From JAKQHY01 sp034429675 (GTDB taxonomy: Bacteria; Chloroflexota; Anaerolineae; B4-G1; SLSP01): 5,718 nucleotides of DNA. The stretch covers positions 1 through 5,718 of the forward strand of contig DAOUFX010000564.1 of the NCBI GenBank assembly GCA_034429675.1, given 5' to 3'. A program made the translations under genes and the position numbers. The notes under the pieces are model-generated. The model was not told the DNA's origin. It worked only from the letters and a program-made list of their open reading frames with translations, and did no database searches. Below are positions 1 through 5,718 of the stretch, piece after piece; within the stretch, counting starts at the first letter, position 1, and each line of letters begins with the position of its first letter.

Positions 1-44
1 CGCCCCCAAACCCTCACTTTCCCCCTTTTTATTGAGATGATAGT

Positions 45-72
45 TTGACAAGCTATTGAATTGACATATTCT
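45..72 (+). promoter_or_regulatory. Candidate upstream promoter of the sigma factor gene
   Basis: A perfect -35 hexamer TTGACA lies at 45-50. A partial -10 match TATTCT lies at 67-72 (4 of 6 bases, including the first three and the last), with a 16-base spacer. The surrounding leader is clearly richer in A and T than the coding DNA. It is placed correctly to drive the sigma factor gene at 116. The weak -10 keeps confidence moderate. Confidence 0.4.
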
Positions 73-88
73 AAAGGGCATTCAAAAT
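61..88 (+). promoter_or_regulatory. Candidate downstream promoter of the sigma factor gene
   Basis: A second perfect TTGACA lies at 61-66, offset by 16 bases from the first. A partial -10 match CAAAAT lies at 83-88 (4 of 6), with a 16-base spacer. Its start point would fall about 20 bases before the coding start and leave a very short leader containing the ribosome binding site. It could be a second promoter of a tandem pair, or the two hexamers could be alternatives for one promoter. Confidence 0.35.
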
Positions 89-101
89 CACAGAGCATAT
101 T

Positions 102-106
102 AAGGA
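102..106 (+). promoter_or_regulatory. Ribosome binding site of the sigma factor gene
   Basis: AAGGA ends 9 bases before the TTG codon at 116. This decides the start: the GTG at 111 runs into a TAG after three codons, and no other usable start codon lies nearby upstream in frame. Confidence 0.7.
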
Positions 107-115
107 ACTTGTGTC

Positions 116-1372
116 TTGGTAGTAGAAGAGCAATTAACAGAGTTTGATGACGATCCCGAAGAAGACGAAGACGAGGATGTAGTAGAAGTAGAACTCGTTC
201 CTATCGGAGAAGAAATGTCCGGAGAAGAATACCTCATGACGCTGGGTTTCGATCAGGGGTATGTTTCTTACGATGACATTTTGCGCGTCTTCCCGGATGC
301 CGAGGAAGACATCGTGCGTTTGGATGAAATCATCTCGTCGTTGATGGAAGCCGGAATCACAGTAGGCGCGCCGGATGATGAAGAAATGGCGAAATTCTCC
401 GATCTTGATGAGGAAGACGAAGAGGATGAGAAGGCCGAAGAAGACATCTATCGCGCCATCGAAGTAGACGACACTATCGGCCTTTACTTGAAGGAAATCG
501 GTAAGGTTGCGCTGTTGACGGCCGATGAAGAGGTTTCGCTGGCCAAACGGATGGAACTGGGCAAAAAAGCCCAGAATAAGTTGAACACCGGGCGCTATAC
601 CAACGAAGAGAACCGTTGGGAACTCGAAGACAAGGTCTATGACGGCATCGCCGCCCGCGAACATCTGATCCGGGCGAATTCACGTCTGGTCATCAGCGTC
701 GCCAAAAAATACATCGGGCGCGGGGTTCCTTTCTTGGATTTGATTCAGGAAGGTAACATCGGCCTGATTCGCGCCTCCAACAAGTTCGATTACCAACGCG
801 GTCACAAGTTTTCGACTTATGCAACCTGGTGGATCCGTCAGGCCGTCACCCGCGCGATCGCCGACCAGAGCCGCACCATCCGTGTCCCGGTGCACATGGG
901 CGATCAGATCAACAAGATGTTGCGCATCTCCCATCAACTGACGCAACGGCTGGGCCGCAGCCCGACGCCGGAAGAATTGGCCGCCGAGATGGAAATCCCG
1001 GTGCGCAAAGTTGAACAGATGCTCGACGTGGCGCGCCGGCCTCTCTCGCTGGAGATGCCCACCGACGACGAAGAAGAAAGCACGTTGGGCGATTTCGTGG
1101 AAGATACCGACAGCCCGGCGCCGCCGGATGAAGTCAGCGCCGAGATGTTGCGGGATCTGTTGATCGAGATTTTGTCCGATTTGCCGCCCCGCGAAGTCAA
1201 AATTTTGCAGATGCGCTATGGCCTGCTGGATGGGCAAACCTACACGTTGGAACAGGTGGGGAAAAAGCTGGGCGTAACCCGCGAGCGCGTGCGTCAAATT
1301 GAGGCGCAAGCCTTGAGCCGCCTGCGACACCCGGCGCATGCCCGCCGCTTGAGAGATTTTCTGCGCGGTTAA
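116..1372 (+). CDS. rpoD: Primary RNA polymerase sigma factor (group 1 sigma-70, RpoD/SigA)
   Basis: This 418-residue cytoplasmic protein directs core RNA polymerase to housekeeping promoters. Its regions appear in order. A region 1.1-like segment at about 48-84 (GYVSYDDILRVFP onward) marks it as a group 1 factor. Region 1.2 lies at about 119-149 (DTIGLYLKEIG). Region 2 lies at about 184-261, with the core-binding and -10 recognition motifs DLIQEGNIGLIRA and TYATWWIRQAVTRAI. Region 3 spans about 262-335. Region 4 spans about 340-405, with the -35 helix-turn-helix ending in TRERVRQIEAQALSRLR. Only a short linker (about 150-183) separates regions 1.2 and 2, so the large non-conserved insert of E. 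coli RpoD is absent. Two acidic tracts stand out, at 11-20 and about 98-110. TTG is the start, supported by AAGGA nine bases upstream; the next candidate, ATG at 215, has no comparable support. The gene stands alone and faces the operon to its right. Confidence 0.95.
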   Translation: MVVEEQLTEFDDDPEEDEDEDVVEVELVPIGEEMSGEEYLMTLGFDQGYVSYDDILRVFPDAEEDIVRLDEIISSLMEAGITVGAPDDEEMAKFSDLDEEDEEDEKAEEDIYRAIEVDDTIGLYLKEIGKVALLTADEEVSLAKRMELGKKAQNKLNTGRYTNEENRWELEDKVYDGIAAREHLIRANSRLVISVAKKYIGRGVPFLDLIQEGNIGLIRASNKFDYQRGHKFSTYATWWIRQAVTRAIADQSRTIRVPVHMGDQINKMLRISHQLTQRLGRSPTPEELAAEMEIPVRKVEQMLDVARRPLSLEMPTDDEEESTLGDFVEDTDSPAPPDEVSAEMLRDLLIEILSDLPPREVKILQMRYGLLDGQTYTLEQVGKKLGVTRERVRQIEAQALSRLRHPAHARRLRDFLRG

Positions 1373-1380
1373 TGAACGAA

Positions 1381-1413
1381 AACCGGGGAAGCGAGCGCTT
1401 CCCCGGTTTTTTT
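1381..1413. terminator. Rho-independent terminator shared by convergent genes
   Basis: A 12-base-pair stem pairs AACCGGGGAAGC (1381-1392) with GCTTCCCCGGTT (1397-1408) around a GAGC loop. A run of seven T (1407-1413) follows for the + strand. Read on the - strand, the same hairpin is followed by TTTT from the A-run at 1379-1382, so it can serve both genes, although more weakly leftward. It begins 8 bases after the sigma factor stop. Its T-run overlaps the TAA stop of the - strand synthase gene at 1412-1414. Confidence 0.93.
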
Positions 1414-2488
1414 ACGCATCGTCTTTCACCTGAATGACATCTCCCCCGGCGGCGCGCGTCAACCGGTCGCGGATGGCCAGGCCCAACCCGGCGGCACCGA
1501 AGTCACGCGCCAGGATGATTTGAACTTCGGCCTGATCCAGGGCCCGCAACGCTGCAAAAAGTCGTCGGGCAATCTCCTCCGGCATTTCCTGGGCCCCTGC
1601 CGATTGGAAAACGGCCGGTACAGCCGCGAAATCGGCGAGGTCTTCTTCGGCGAGCAACAATCCCACCCGCACCCCCTGAGCGTGCAACCGGATGGCCGCC
1701 GCGCGCATCGCCCGCAACGTTGCCGCGCGCGGACCCTGATAGAGCGTAAGTCTGGCGCGCGGCGCATAATGTTGAAACAGTGTGCCCGGAGACTGCGCCT
1801 GCTCCGTCGGCAAGACCGGACGCGCCAATACCTGAACCTCCCCCAAAATCGCCGCCAACGCCTCGCGGCTGACGCCGCCGGGGCGCAGGATCGTCGGCGG
1901 ATCGGTCGTCAACGTGAGCACGGTGGATTCCACGCCAATGCTTGTCGGGCCGCCATCGAGAATGAGATCAATGGCGCCATCCAAATCGGCCATGACGTGC
2001 TCCGCCGATGTGGGGCTGACATGGCCAAAGCGATTGGCGCTGGGAGCGGCGATCGGAGTCCCCGCGGCCTGGAGCAACGCCAGCGCCACCGGATGAGCCG
2101 GCATGCGCACGGCCACCGTCGCGCCGCCGGACGTGACAATATCGGGAATGCAAGCGGCGCGGGGCAACACCAGGGTCAAGGGGCCGGGCCAGAAATGATC
2201 CACCAACGCCAACGCCACCGGCGAGACTTCGGCGACAACTTCAGCCAACGCCGGCTTCGACATCACGTGGACGATCAATGGGTCGTTGGCGGGGCGTCCC
2301 TTGGCGGCGAAGATGCCGCGCACGGCTTCTGCGTCCAATGTGTTCGCGCCCAGGCCGTAGACGGTTTCGGTAGGGAAGGCCACCAGCCCGCCGCCACGCA
2401 AGACAGCGGCCGCCTGCGCAATGATGGCCGGCTCCGGCGTTTGTGGATTCACTTGAAGGTGTATCGTCTTTTGAGAATGACCCGTCAC
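1412..2488 (-). CDS. tsaC: L-threonylcarbamoyladenylate synthase, long Sua5/YrdC type
   Basis: This cytoplasmic enzyme makes threonylcarbamoyl-AMP from threonine, bicarbonate and ATP, the first step of t6A37 modification in ANN-reading tRNAs. The 358 residues hold an N-terminal YrdC domain (about 15-205) with FPTETVYGLGAN at 38-49, KGRPANDPLIVHV at 63-75, WPGPLT at 100-105, PSANRFGHVSPT at 149-160, and a closing STVL...ILRPG (188-204). The Sua5-specific linker SPGTLFQHYAP (233-243) follows, then a Sua5 C-terminal domain (about 246-354). The length fits Sua5 rather than the short TsaC of E. coli. The start is GTG at 2486-2488, the only standard start between the upstream in-frame TAG and the conserved region; its GAGGG lies only 3 bases away, so initiation may depend on translation of the gene 18 bases upstream. 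It is the last gene of the operon and has no obvious functional link to its surface-polysaccharide neighbours. Confidence 0.95.
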   Translation of the reverse strand: MTGHSQKTIHLQVNPQTPEPAIIAQAAAVLRGGGLVAFPTETVYGLGANTLDAEAVRGIFAAKGRPANDPLIVHVMSKPALAEVVAEVSPVALALVDHFWPGPLTLVLPRAACIPDIVTSGGATVAVRMPAHPVALALLQAAGTPIAAPSANRFGHVSPTSAEHVMADLDGAIDLILDGGPTSIGVESTVLTLTTDPPTILRPGGVSREALAAILGEVQVLARPVLPTEQAQSPGTLFQHYAPRARLTLYQGPRAATLRAMRAAAIRLHAQGVRVGLLLAEEDLADFAAVPAVFQSAGAQEMPEEIARRLFAALRALDQAEVQIILARDFGAAGLGLAIRDRLTRAAGGDVIQVKDDA

Positions 2489-2506
2489 GTGCCCTCTGCG
2501 CAGTCG

Positions 2507-2788
2507 CTACGCTCTCGCGACACTTAAAATGCCGCGTTCGACCAGCGCGCCGGCAAAGTGTAACACATCCCGCTGCACCTGGCTCAGGTCGGCGGTGAAT
2601 TCCTCGGCGATAGCGTCGGCCACCGCGCCCAAAGTGCGCGTCCCATCGCTGAGAAGCAGAACCCGCGCTCCGGTTTCATTGAGCACCACATAACGGCCCT
2701 GGTCGGGAATCACCACCACCAGTTCGTTGTCAGTTTTGCGCGTCACAATTTGCGGATTGCGCGCTAAAACATCATCCCAACTCAGCAT
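2507..2788 (-). CDS. PqqD-family small peptide-carrier-like protein
   Basis: This 93-residue protein resembles the PqqD family, winged-helix-like proteins that bind a precursor or leader peptide and present it to a modifying enzyme. The family pattern is clear: a beta-rich first half with GRYVVLNETGARVLLLSDGTRT (31-52, given in part as VVLNETGA and SDGTRT), then helices with VADAIAEEF (56-64) and a closing VQRDVLHFAGALVERGIL (71-88). The start is ATG at 2786-2788, because GGAGGTGAT upstream is ideally spaced for it and too close for the TTG one codon earlier. The gene begins inside the end of the HPr-kinase-like gene (17-base overlap), implying coupled translation and a stoichiometric partnership. 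Such pairs are known in peptide-modification and exopolysaccharide-associated gene sets (HPr-rel-A type annotation). No precursor peptide or radical SAM enzyme is visible in the window, so its client is unknown. It is not evidence for PQQ synthesis. Confidence 0.85.
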   Translation of the reverse strand: MLSWDDVLARNPQIVTRKTDNELVVVIPDQGRYVVLNETGARVLLLSDGTRTLGAVADAIAEEFTADLSQVQRDVLHFAGALVERGILSVARA

Positions 2789-3596
2789 CAATCACCTCCC
2801 AAAATGTCGGCTCCTTTTGGAAATGCAGCGCGCGGACGGGGATGGCGGATGTTACCTTTTCCCAGCGCACAAACACATCCGGGAGCCATGCTGCATCCCC
2901 GGAGAGCACCGGGGTGTTGGCCACCAACTCCCCAAGAGCACGCCCCTGGGGCAACGTCTCAAGCGAGACATGCGGCGCTTTGATCAAACGCAGCAACGCA
3001 TAAAGGGTGACCCCTTCCCCATCACAGCCGGCGGCGCGACGGCTCTTGCCGAACGGCGTCGCCCAGATTTGCCAGCGCTCCCCATCCGGCCATAACAGCA
3101 ACAAATCGTCGTTGAGCACTGCGTCCGGGGCGGAGAGACGGGCTGCCGTCGTTTTGCCGCTCCCGGAGACTCCGAACAGCGCATAGCCCCGATGGCGATG
3201 GACGATTCCGGCGGCGTGAAAGAGCAATCCGCCGCGCGTGAAACTTTGGACGGCCAGGACGACTCGCAGAAAATAGCCAATGTCGGCGGGTGTGGCTTGA
3301 GGGTGCGCCCGCAGCGTCGCGCGCGTCTGGGCGGCGCTAATTTGTCCCAAGAAGCCGGGGCCGGATAATTCACATTCACCGCCGCGGCAGCGCGGCAGGA
3401 CTTCAAAAAGAGGCGTCTGGGGTAGGTCGAGCGCCTCATCCGCGACAATTTCGACGGGCCACGCGGGAATTGTGGGATGGGATTGCCATTTGCTCCAGGC
3501 GCGGCGCAAAGGATCCAGCCATGGCGCCGGCCCGTGCGCTTCGAGCGCCGCGCCGGCTATCCCCAGGCGCAATGTCTGCCCATGTTCATCAGTCAT
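2772..3596 (-). CDS. HPr kinase-related P-loop protein (HprK-like)
   Basis: This 274-residue protein carries the catalytic core of the HPr kinase/phosphorylase fold. A histidine in LLFHAAGIV (H127) lies 15 residues before the P-loop GVSGSGKTT (142-150, with K148 and T149). An Asp pair in LNDDLLLL (D163, D164) follows; in true HprK the equivalent His and Asp pair are catalytic. Then comes ATPFGKS (179-185), typical of HprK/PEPCK-like relatives. The conserved HprK signature segment after the Asp pair is missing, and so is a recognisable HprK N-terminal domain, so HPr is unlikely to be the substrate. The start is the ATG at 3594-3596, which forms an ATGA overlap with the upstream gene. An open extension to 3731 would run through that gene and is rejected. 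The 3' end overlaps the PqqD-like gene. By family it is likely a kinase acting on a peptide, protein or small molecule; the substrate is unknown. Confidence 0.82.
   Translation of the reverse strand: MTDEHGQTLRLGIAGAALEAHGPAPWLDPLRRAWSKWQSHPTIPAWPVEIVADEALDLPQTPLFEVLPRCRGGECELSGPGFLGQISAAQTRATLRAHPQATPADIGYFLRVVLAVQSFTRGGLLFHAAGIVHRHRGYALFGVSGSGKTTAARLSAPDAVLNDDLLLLWPDGERWQIWATPFGKSRRAAGCDGEGVTLYALLRLIKAPHVSLETLPQGRALGELVANTPVLSGDAAWLPDVFVRWEKVTSAIPVRALHFQKEPTFWEVIDAELG
2791..2799 (-). promoter_or_regulatory. Ribosome binding site of the PqqD-like gene
   Basis: GGAGGTGAT on the - strand is a near-perfect match to the anti-Shine-Dalgarno complement. Its GGAGG core lies 6 bases before the ATG at 2788 but only 3 before the alternative TTG at 2791, so it chooses the ATG. 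It lies wholly inside the coding sequence of the HPr-kinase-like gene. Confidence 0.85.
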
Positions 3597-4018
3597 GATG
3601 AGCGCGATCCTTTCCAGATCAAAACAATCGCAAGCATTAACATCAGCCCTCCCTCGATCTTGGTCCAGGTTCGCGGCAACCCGGCGCGCACGGTTACCAC
3701 GTCGGGGTAGGTTGTGTGATCCCCATCCCATTCCACTTCTTCGATGCGGTAAGCGTACCGCCGGCCAACGCTCACATCGGCATCCGCAAACTCATACGCA
3801 GCGCCGGTCATCTCATCGCCCTGCGCCGGGATCAACGTGGGGTTGGCTTGAACGAAATCGGCGGACGCTGCCGGCGAACGGTAAACGTTGAACCCGGCCG
3901 TGCCCACTTCGCTGGCCGTCTCCCAGGAAAGCGCCACCGGGGGGATGTCGGCTAAAAGCAGCCACACTCCCACAACGGCGAGGAGCAAGGGCGGCAAAAT
4001 GCGCCAGAGATTTCTCAT
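3593..4018 (-). CDS. Small envelope protein with one Fn3-like domain and terminal hydrophobic segments
   Basis: This 141-residue protein was not matched to a named family. An N-terminal hydrophobic stretch (about 8-23) after Arg2 and Arg6 could be a signal peptide, possibly cleaved after LLLA, or a membrane anchor. Residues 27-112 look like one fibronectin-III-like beta sandwich. It opens with VALSWETASEVGTAGFNVYRS (28-48, in part SWETASE and GFNVYRS) and contains a YAYRIEEV strand (88-95). Similar W-T-x-x-E...GFNVYR modules occur in bacterial surface proteins. The C-terminus has LPRTW (114-118), a short hydrophobic run (about 123-135) and a basic tail, KGSRSS, which resembles the layout of a surface-sorting signal. 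The start ATG lies in an ATGA overlap with the Wzz-like gene, and the stop lies in an ATGA overlap with the kinase-like gene. There is no strong ribosome binding site, consistent with coupling. Its bulk is likely outside the membrane, perhaps as a partner of the Wzz-like protein. Confidence 0.8.
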   Translation of the reverse strand: MRNLWRILPPLLLAVVGVWLLLADIPPVALSWETASEVGTAGFNVYRSPAASADFVQANPTLIPAQGDEMTGAAYEFADADVSVGRRYAYRIEEVEWDGDHTTYPDVVTVRAGLPRTWTKIEGGLMLMLAIVLIWKGSRSS

Positions 4019-5667
4019 GCCGCCGACTTTTTGCGTCGCAGAAAACGGTGCGGGTTGCTGTCCAGGCCGATGTAGTCAAACAAATACGCGCAGAACACGC
4101 CCAGAACGCCTCCGGCGGCCAGGCCGACGGCTGTGTGCATCACCTTGTTCGGACTGACCGTCTCGCGTGGCGGGACGGCCGGCGAGGCGAAGCGCACATC
4201 GGAACCGGCGGCAGTCGCGGCGATGGTGATTTCCTGTTTTTTGGAGACAAGATTCTGATAAGCGGTCCAGGCCAGGTCGCGGCGCTGCTGAATCTCCTGC
4301 CTTTGCCCTTCCAGATCGGCGATCTCAGAGCGCAGAGTTCGGACGCGGATTTCACGTTGAGCGATTTCCTGATCCAACGGAGCATTGAGCGTGGCCGACT
4401 GCGCCAACACGCCCTCCCAGCCGGACATTCGCTGCAAAGCCTCCCCGGACGGCGTTTGGGCTATGTTGAAAGAATCCGGCGTGAGGTCCGCCAAAAATGT
4501 GTAACCATCGCCCTGGGCCAACGCCACGGCCTGCGCCCGCAACTCTGCATCCAGCCGCGCGATCTCGCTCTCAAGCGACGTGATAACGGCATTGATGTCG
4601 GCCAGTTGTTGGTCGGCGCTGATAGCCGGCGCCAGGGCGTCGGCGGAAGGCACCGTGATGTCTATCGTTCCGAACGGCAACGAGTGGGTGGTCGTGAAAA
4701 GTCCCGATTTGAAGGCCATGATCATCAACGTATTGGTGCGCGCGTTGGCGTCCCCGCCGACCAACAAACCTTCGCGCAGTATCCGCGCATCGGTGGCATA
4801 GTCTTCCAACACTTGCTTGCGCATGTAACCGCGCTGAAGATCATGCAGCAATTCGTCGCTTTGTTTCTCATAGCCTAAGAGATTTGCATTGATCCCGGCG
4901 AAAACCGTTACACCAAAGAGCCGTTGCTGAATGGATACCTGCTGCGTGATCACCGTCCCCACACTGACTTGCCGGGCCTTGCGCAGATAATCAATCATCG
5001 CTTCCTCTTCGTTTGCCTCTCGTTGCAGCTCGGTAATGCGGTTAGCGTCGGCCAGGAACGTAACCCAGGCGGCCTGCGCCTGATCATAGGCAACTTTCGT
5101 GTCCACCACCTGCTGATCAATATCGCTAAAAGGGCTGTATGACGCCTCTCCATAGATGCCGTTGACGTGGATTTCGAAGGCCTTGGCCCAGGCGTTGGCA
5201 ATCGCTGCGGCTTTTTTCGGATCGGGATGGGTGACGATGATTTGAATAGTATCGCTCTCCCCGACATCTTCGATGTTCAGCACCTCGCCCCGAACATGCT
5301 CCACCAGGTAGGCCGGGTCTGCCTCCTCTTCGGTCAACATATCGCGCAATTCCGCTGCGACTTGCTCGGCGACGGCGCCGTTGCGCACCATCCCGGTCAT
5401 TGTGTTGAGCCGGCGCTTGTTACGGTCCAACGCCGCAGTGCCCGATGCAGCCAAATCGTCCTCAGAGGTTGAAGCAAACCCCGATCCTAACGATATCTCG
5501 GCGCGACTCTTCAGCGTAACCACGCCTGCCGTCGCTTCATACATTGGCGTCATATTGGCGCTGACAATATATGCGATCCCACCAATCATCACAATACTTA
5601 AGACAATCAGCCACCACCAGCGCAACAACACATCAATATAAACGCGCAGATCTATTTCGTCTTCCAT
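4015..5667 (-). CDS. Wzz-type polysaccharide co-polymerase / chain-length determinant protein
   Basis: This 550-residue membrane protein probably sets chain length or assists export in surface polysaccharide synthesis. The start IDLRVYIDVLLRWWWLIV (in 5-22) is the typical Wzz amino end, leading into transmembrane segment 1 (about 17-36). A long extracytoplasmic part follows, with helical, coiled-coil-prone stretches at about 183-230, 350-382 and 430-479. A proline-containing motif PPRETVSPNK (499-508) directly precedes transmembrane segment 2 (about 510-531), and a short basic tail RRKK (544-547) ends the protein. It is longer than classic O-antigen Wzz proteins and lacks a fused cytoplasmic tyrosine kinase domain, as in kinase-less exopolysaccharide co-polymerases; a separate kinase may be encoded outside the window. 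ATG at 5665-5667 has GGAGG nine bases upstream. It is the first visible gene of the operon, and its stop overlaps the next start as ATGA. Confidence 0.9.
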   Translation of the reverse strand: MEDEIDLRVYIDVLLRWWWLIVLSIVMIGGIAYIVSANMTPMYEATAGVVTLKSRAEISLGSGFASTSEDDLAASGTAALDRNKRRLNTMTGMVRNGAVAEQVAAELRDMLTEEEADPAYLVEHVRGEVLNIEDVGESDTIQIIVTHPDPKKAAAIANAWAKAFEIHVNGIYGEASYSPFSDIDQQVVDTKVAYDQAQAAWVTFLADANRITELQREANEEEAMIDYLRKARQVSVGTVITQQVSIQQRLFGVTVFAGINANLLGYEKQSDELLHDLQRGYMRKQVLEDYATDARILREGLLVGGDANARTNTLMIMAFKSGLFTTTHSLPFGTIDITVPSADALAPAISADQQLADINAVITSLESEIARLDAELRAQAVALAQGDGYTFLADLTPDSFNIAQTPSGEALQRMSGWEGVLAQSATLNAPLDQEIAQREIRVRTLRSEIADLEGQRQEIQQRRDLAWTAYQNLVSKKQEITIAATAAGSDVRFASPAVPPRETVSPNKVMHTAVGLAAGGVLGVFCAYLFDYIGLDSNPHRFLRRKKSAA

Positions 5668-5676
5668 TCAGAATGT

Positions 5677-5681
5677 CCTCC
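5677..5681 (-). promoter_or_regulatory. Ribosome binding site of the Wzz-like gene
   Basis: GGAGG on the - strand lies 9 bases before the ATG at 5667. It supports that start and independent translation initiation at the head of the visible operon. The remaining 37 bases to the window edge show no convincing promoter. Confidence 0.75.
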
Positions 5682-5718
5682 AAAAATAAAAGCAATTCGC
5701 ATCTCCTCGAAATCTGGG

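Noticed and set aside
1..30. The pyrimidine-rich opening that ends in five T, as a possible terminator tail
   Set aside because: No hairpin arm pairs with it inside the window; any stem would have to lie beyond the left edge.
680..1339. A 219-codon open frame antisense to the sigma factor gene
   Set aside because: It mirrors conserved sigma regions 2 to 4 and shows no motif of its own, and no ribosome binding site stands out.
2503..2521. A small inverted repeat, GTCGC...GCGAC, around the PqqD-like stop codon
   Set aside because: The stem is only five base pairs with a nine-base loop and no T-run. It is too weak to call a terminator or operator.
1520..2527. A long open frame of 335 codons on the + strand, antisense to the synthase gene
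   Set aside because: Its product is rich in Arg, Gln, His and Gly with no recognisable domain, as expected for a shadow of a GC-rich gene. The opposite strand encodes a clear Sua5-type enzyme.
2789..2791. TTG as the start of the PqqD-like protein
   Set aside because: It is only 3 bases from the GGAGG core, while the following ATG has ideal spacing.
3597..3731. A 45-codon upstream extension of the HPr-kinase-like gene
   Set aside because: It lies entirely within the Fn3-like gene in another frame, its residues do not resemble the kinase family, and the ATG at 3596 forms a clean ATGA overlap.
4048..4878. A 276-codon + strand open frame opposite the Wzz-like gene
   Set aside because: Its composition is biased to Arg, Gln and Gly and no family is recognisable. 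The - strand reading has transmembrane segments and the Wzz proline motif.

Overview
The window holds six protein genes and is packed tightly: no stretch over 300 bases lacks a gene. It looks like the chromosome of a GC-rich bacterium. A filamentous Chloroflexota lineage (Anaerolineae-like) is my best guess, from the style of the small Fn3-like protein and of the primary sigma factor. That placement is inference from general resemblance; no ribosomal RNA or other decisive marker is present.

Left part (1-1413, + strand): a short AT-richer leader carries two perfect TTGACA hexamers and a Shine-Dalgarno sequence. It is followed by a primary (group 1) sigma-70 factor that starts at TTG. A strong hairpin plus T-run ends the gene. 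The hairpin sits between convergent genes and has an A-rich 5' flank, so it probably stops transcription from both sides.

Right part (1412-5667, - strand, read right to left): five genes form one apparent operon. It begins with a 550-residue Wzz-type polysaccharide chain-length or co-polymerase membrane protein. Next comes a small Fn3-like protein with a hydrophobic segment at each end, then an HPr-kinase-related P-loop protein, then a PqqD-like small carrier protein. A threonylcarbamoyl-AMP synthase of the long Sua5 type (tRNA t6A synthesis) comes last. The first three genes are joined by two ATGA stop/start overlaps. The kinase-like gene overlaps the PqqD-like gene by 17 bases, and an 18-base gap precedes the last gene.

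Working together: the Wzz-like protein points to a surface polysaccharide locus continuing beyond the right edge. The HprK-like and PqqD-like neighbours form a pair known from bacterial peptide-modification and exopolysaccharide-associated gene sets (the annotation families called HPr-rel-A, and similar cassettes). Their substrate is unknown, and no radical SAM enzyme or obvious precursor peptide lies in the window. This pair, tightly coupled to a small envelope protein, is the most interesting part. The Sua5-type gene looks like a housekeeping gene carried at the 3' end of the operon. Positions 5682-5718 lie upstream of the operon's first visible gene; I see no convincing promoter there, and the operon may extend past the edge.
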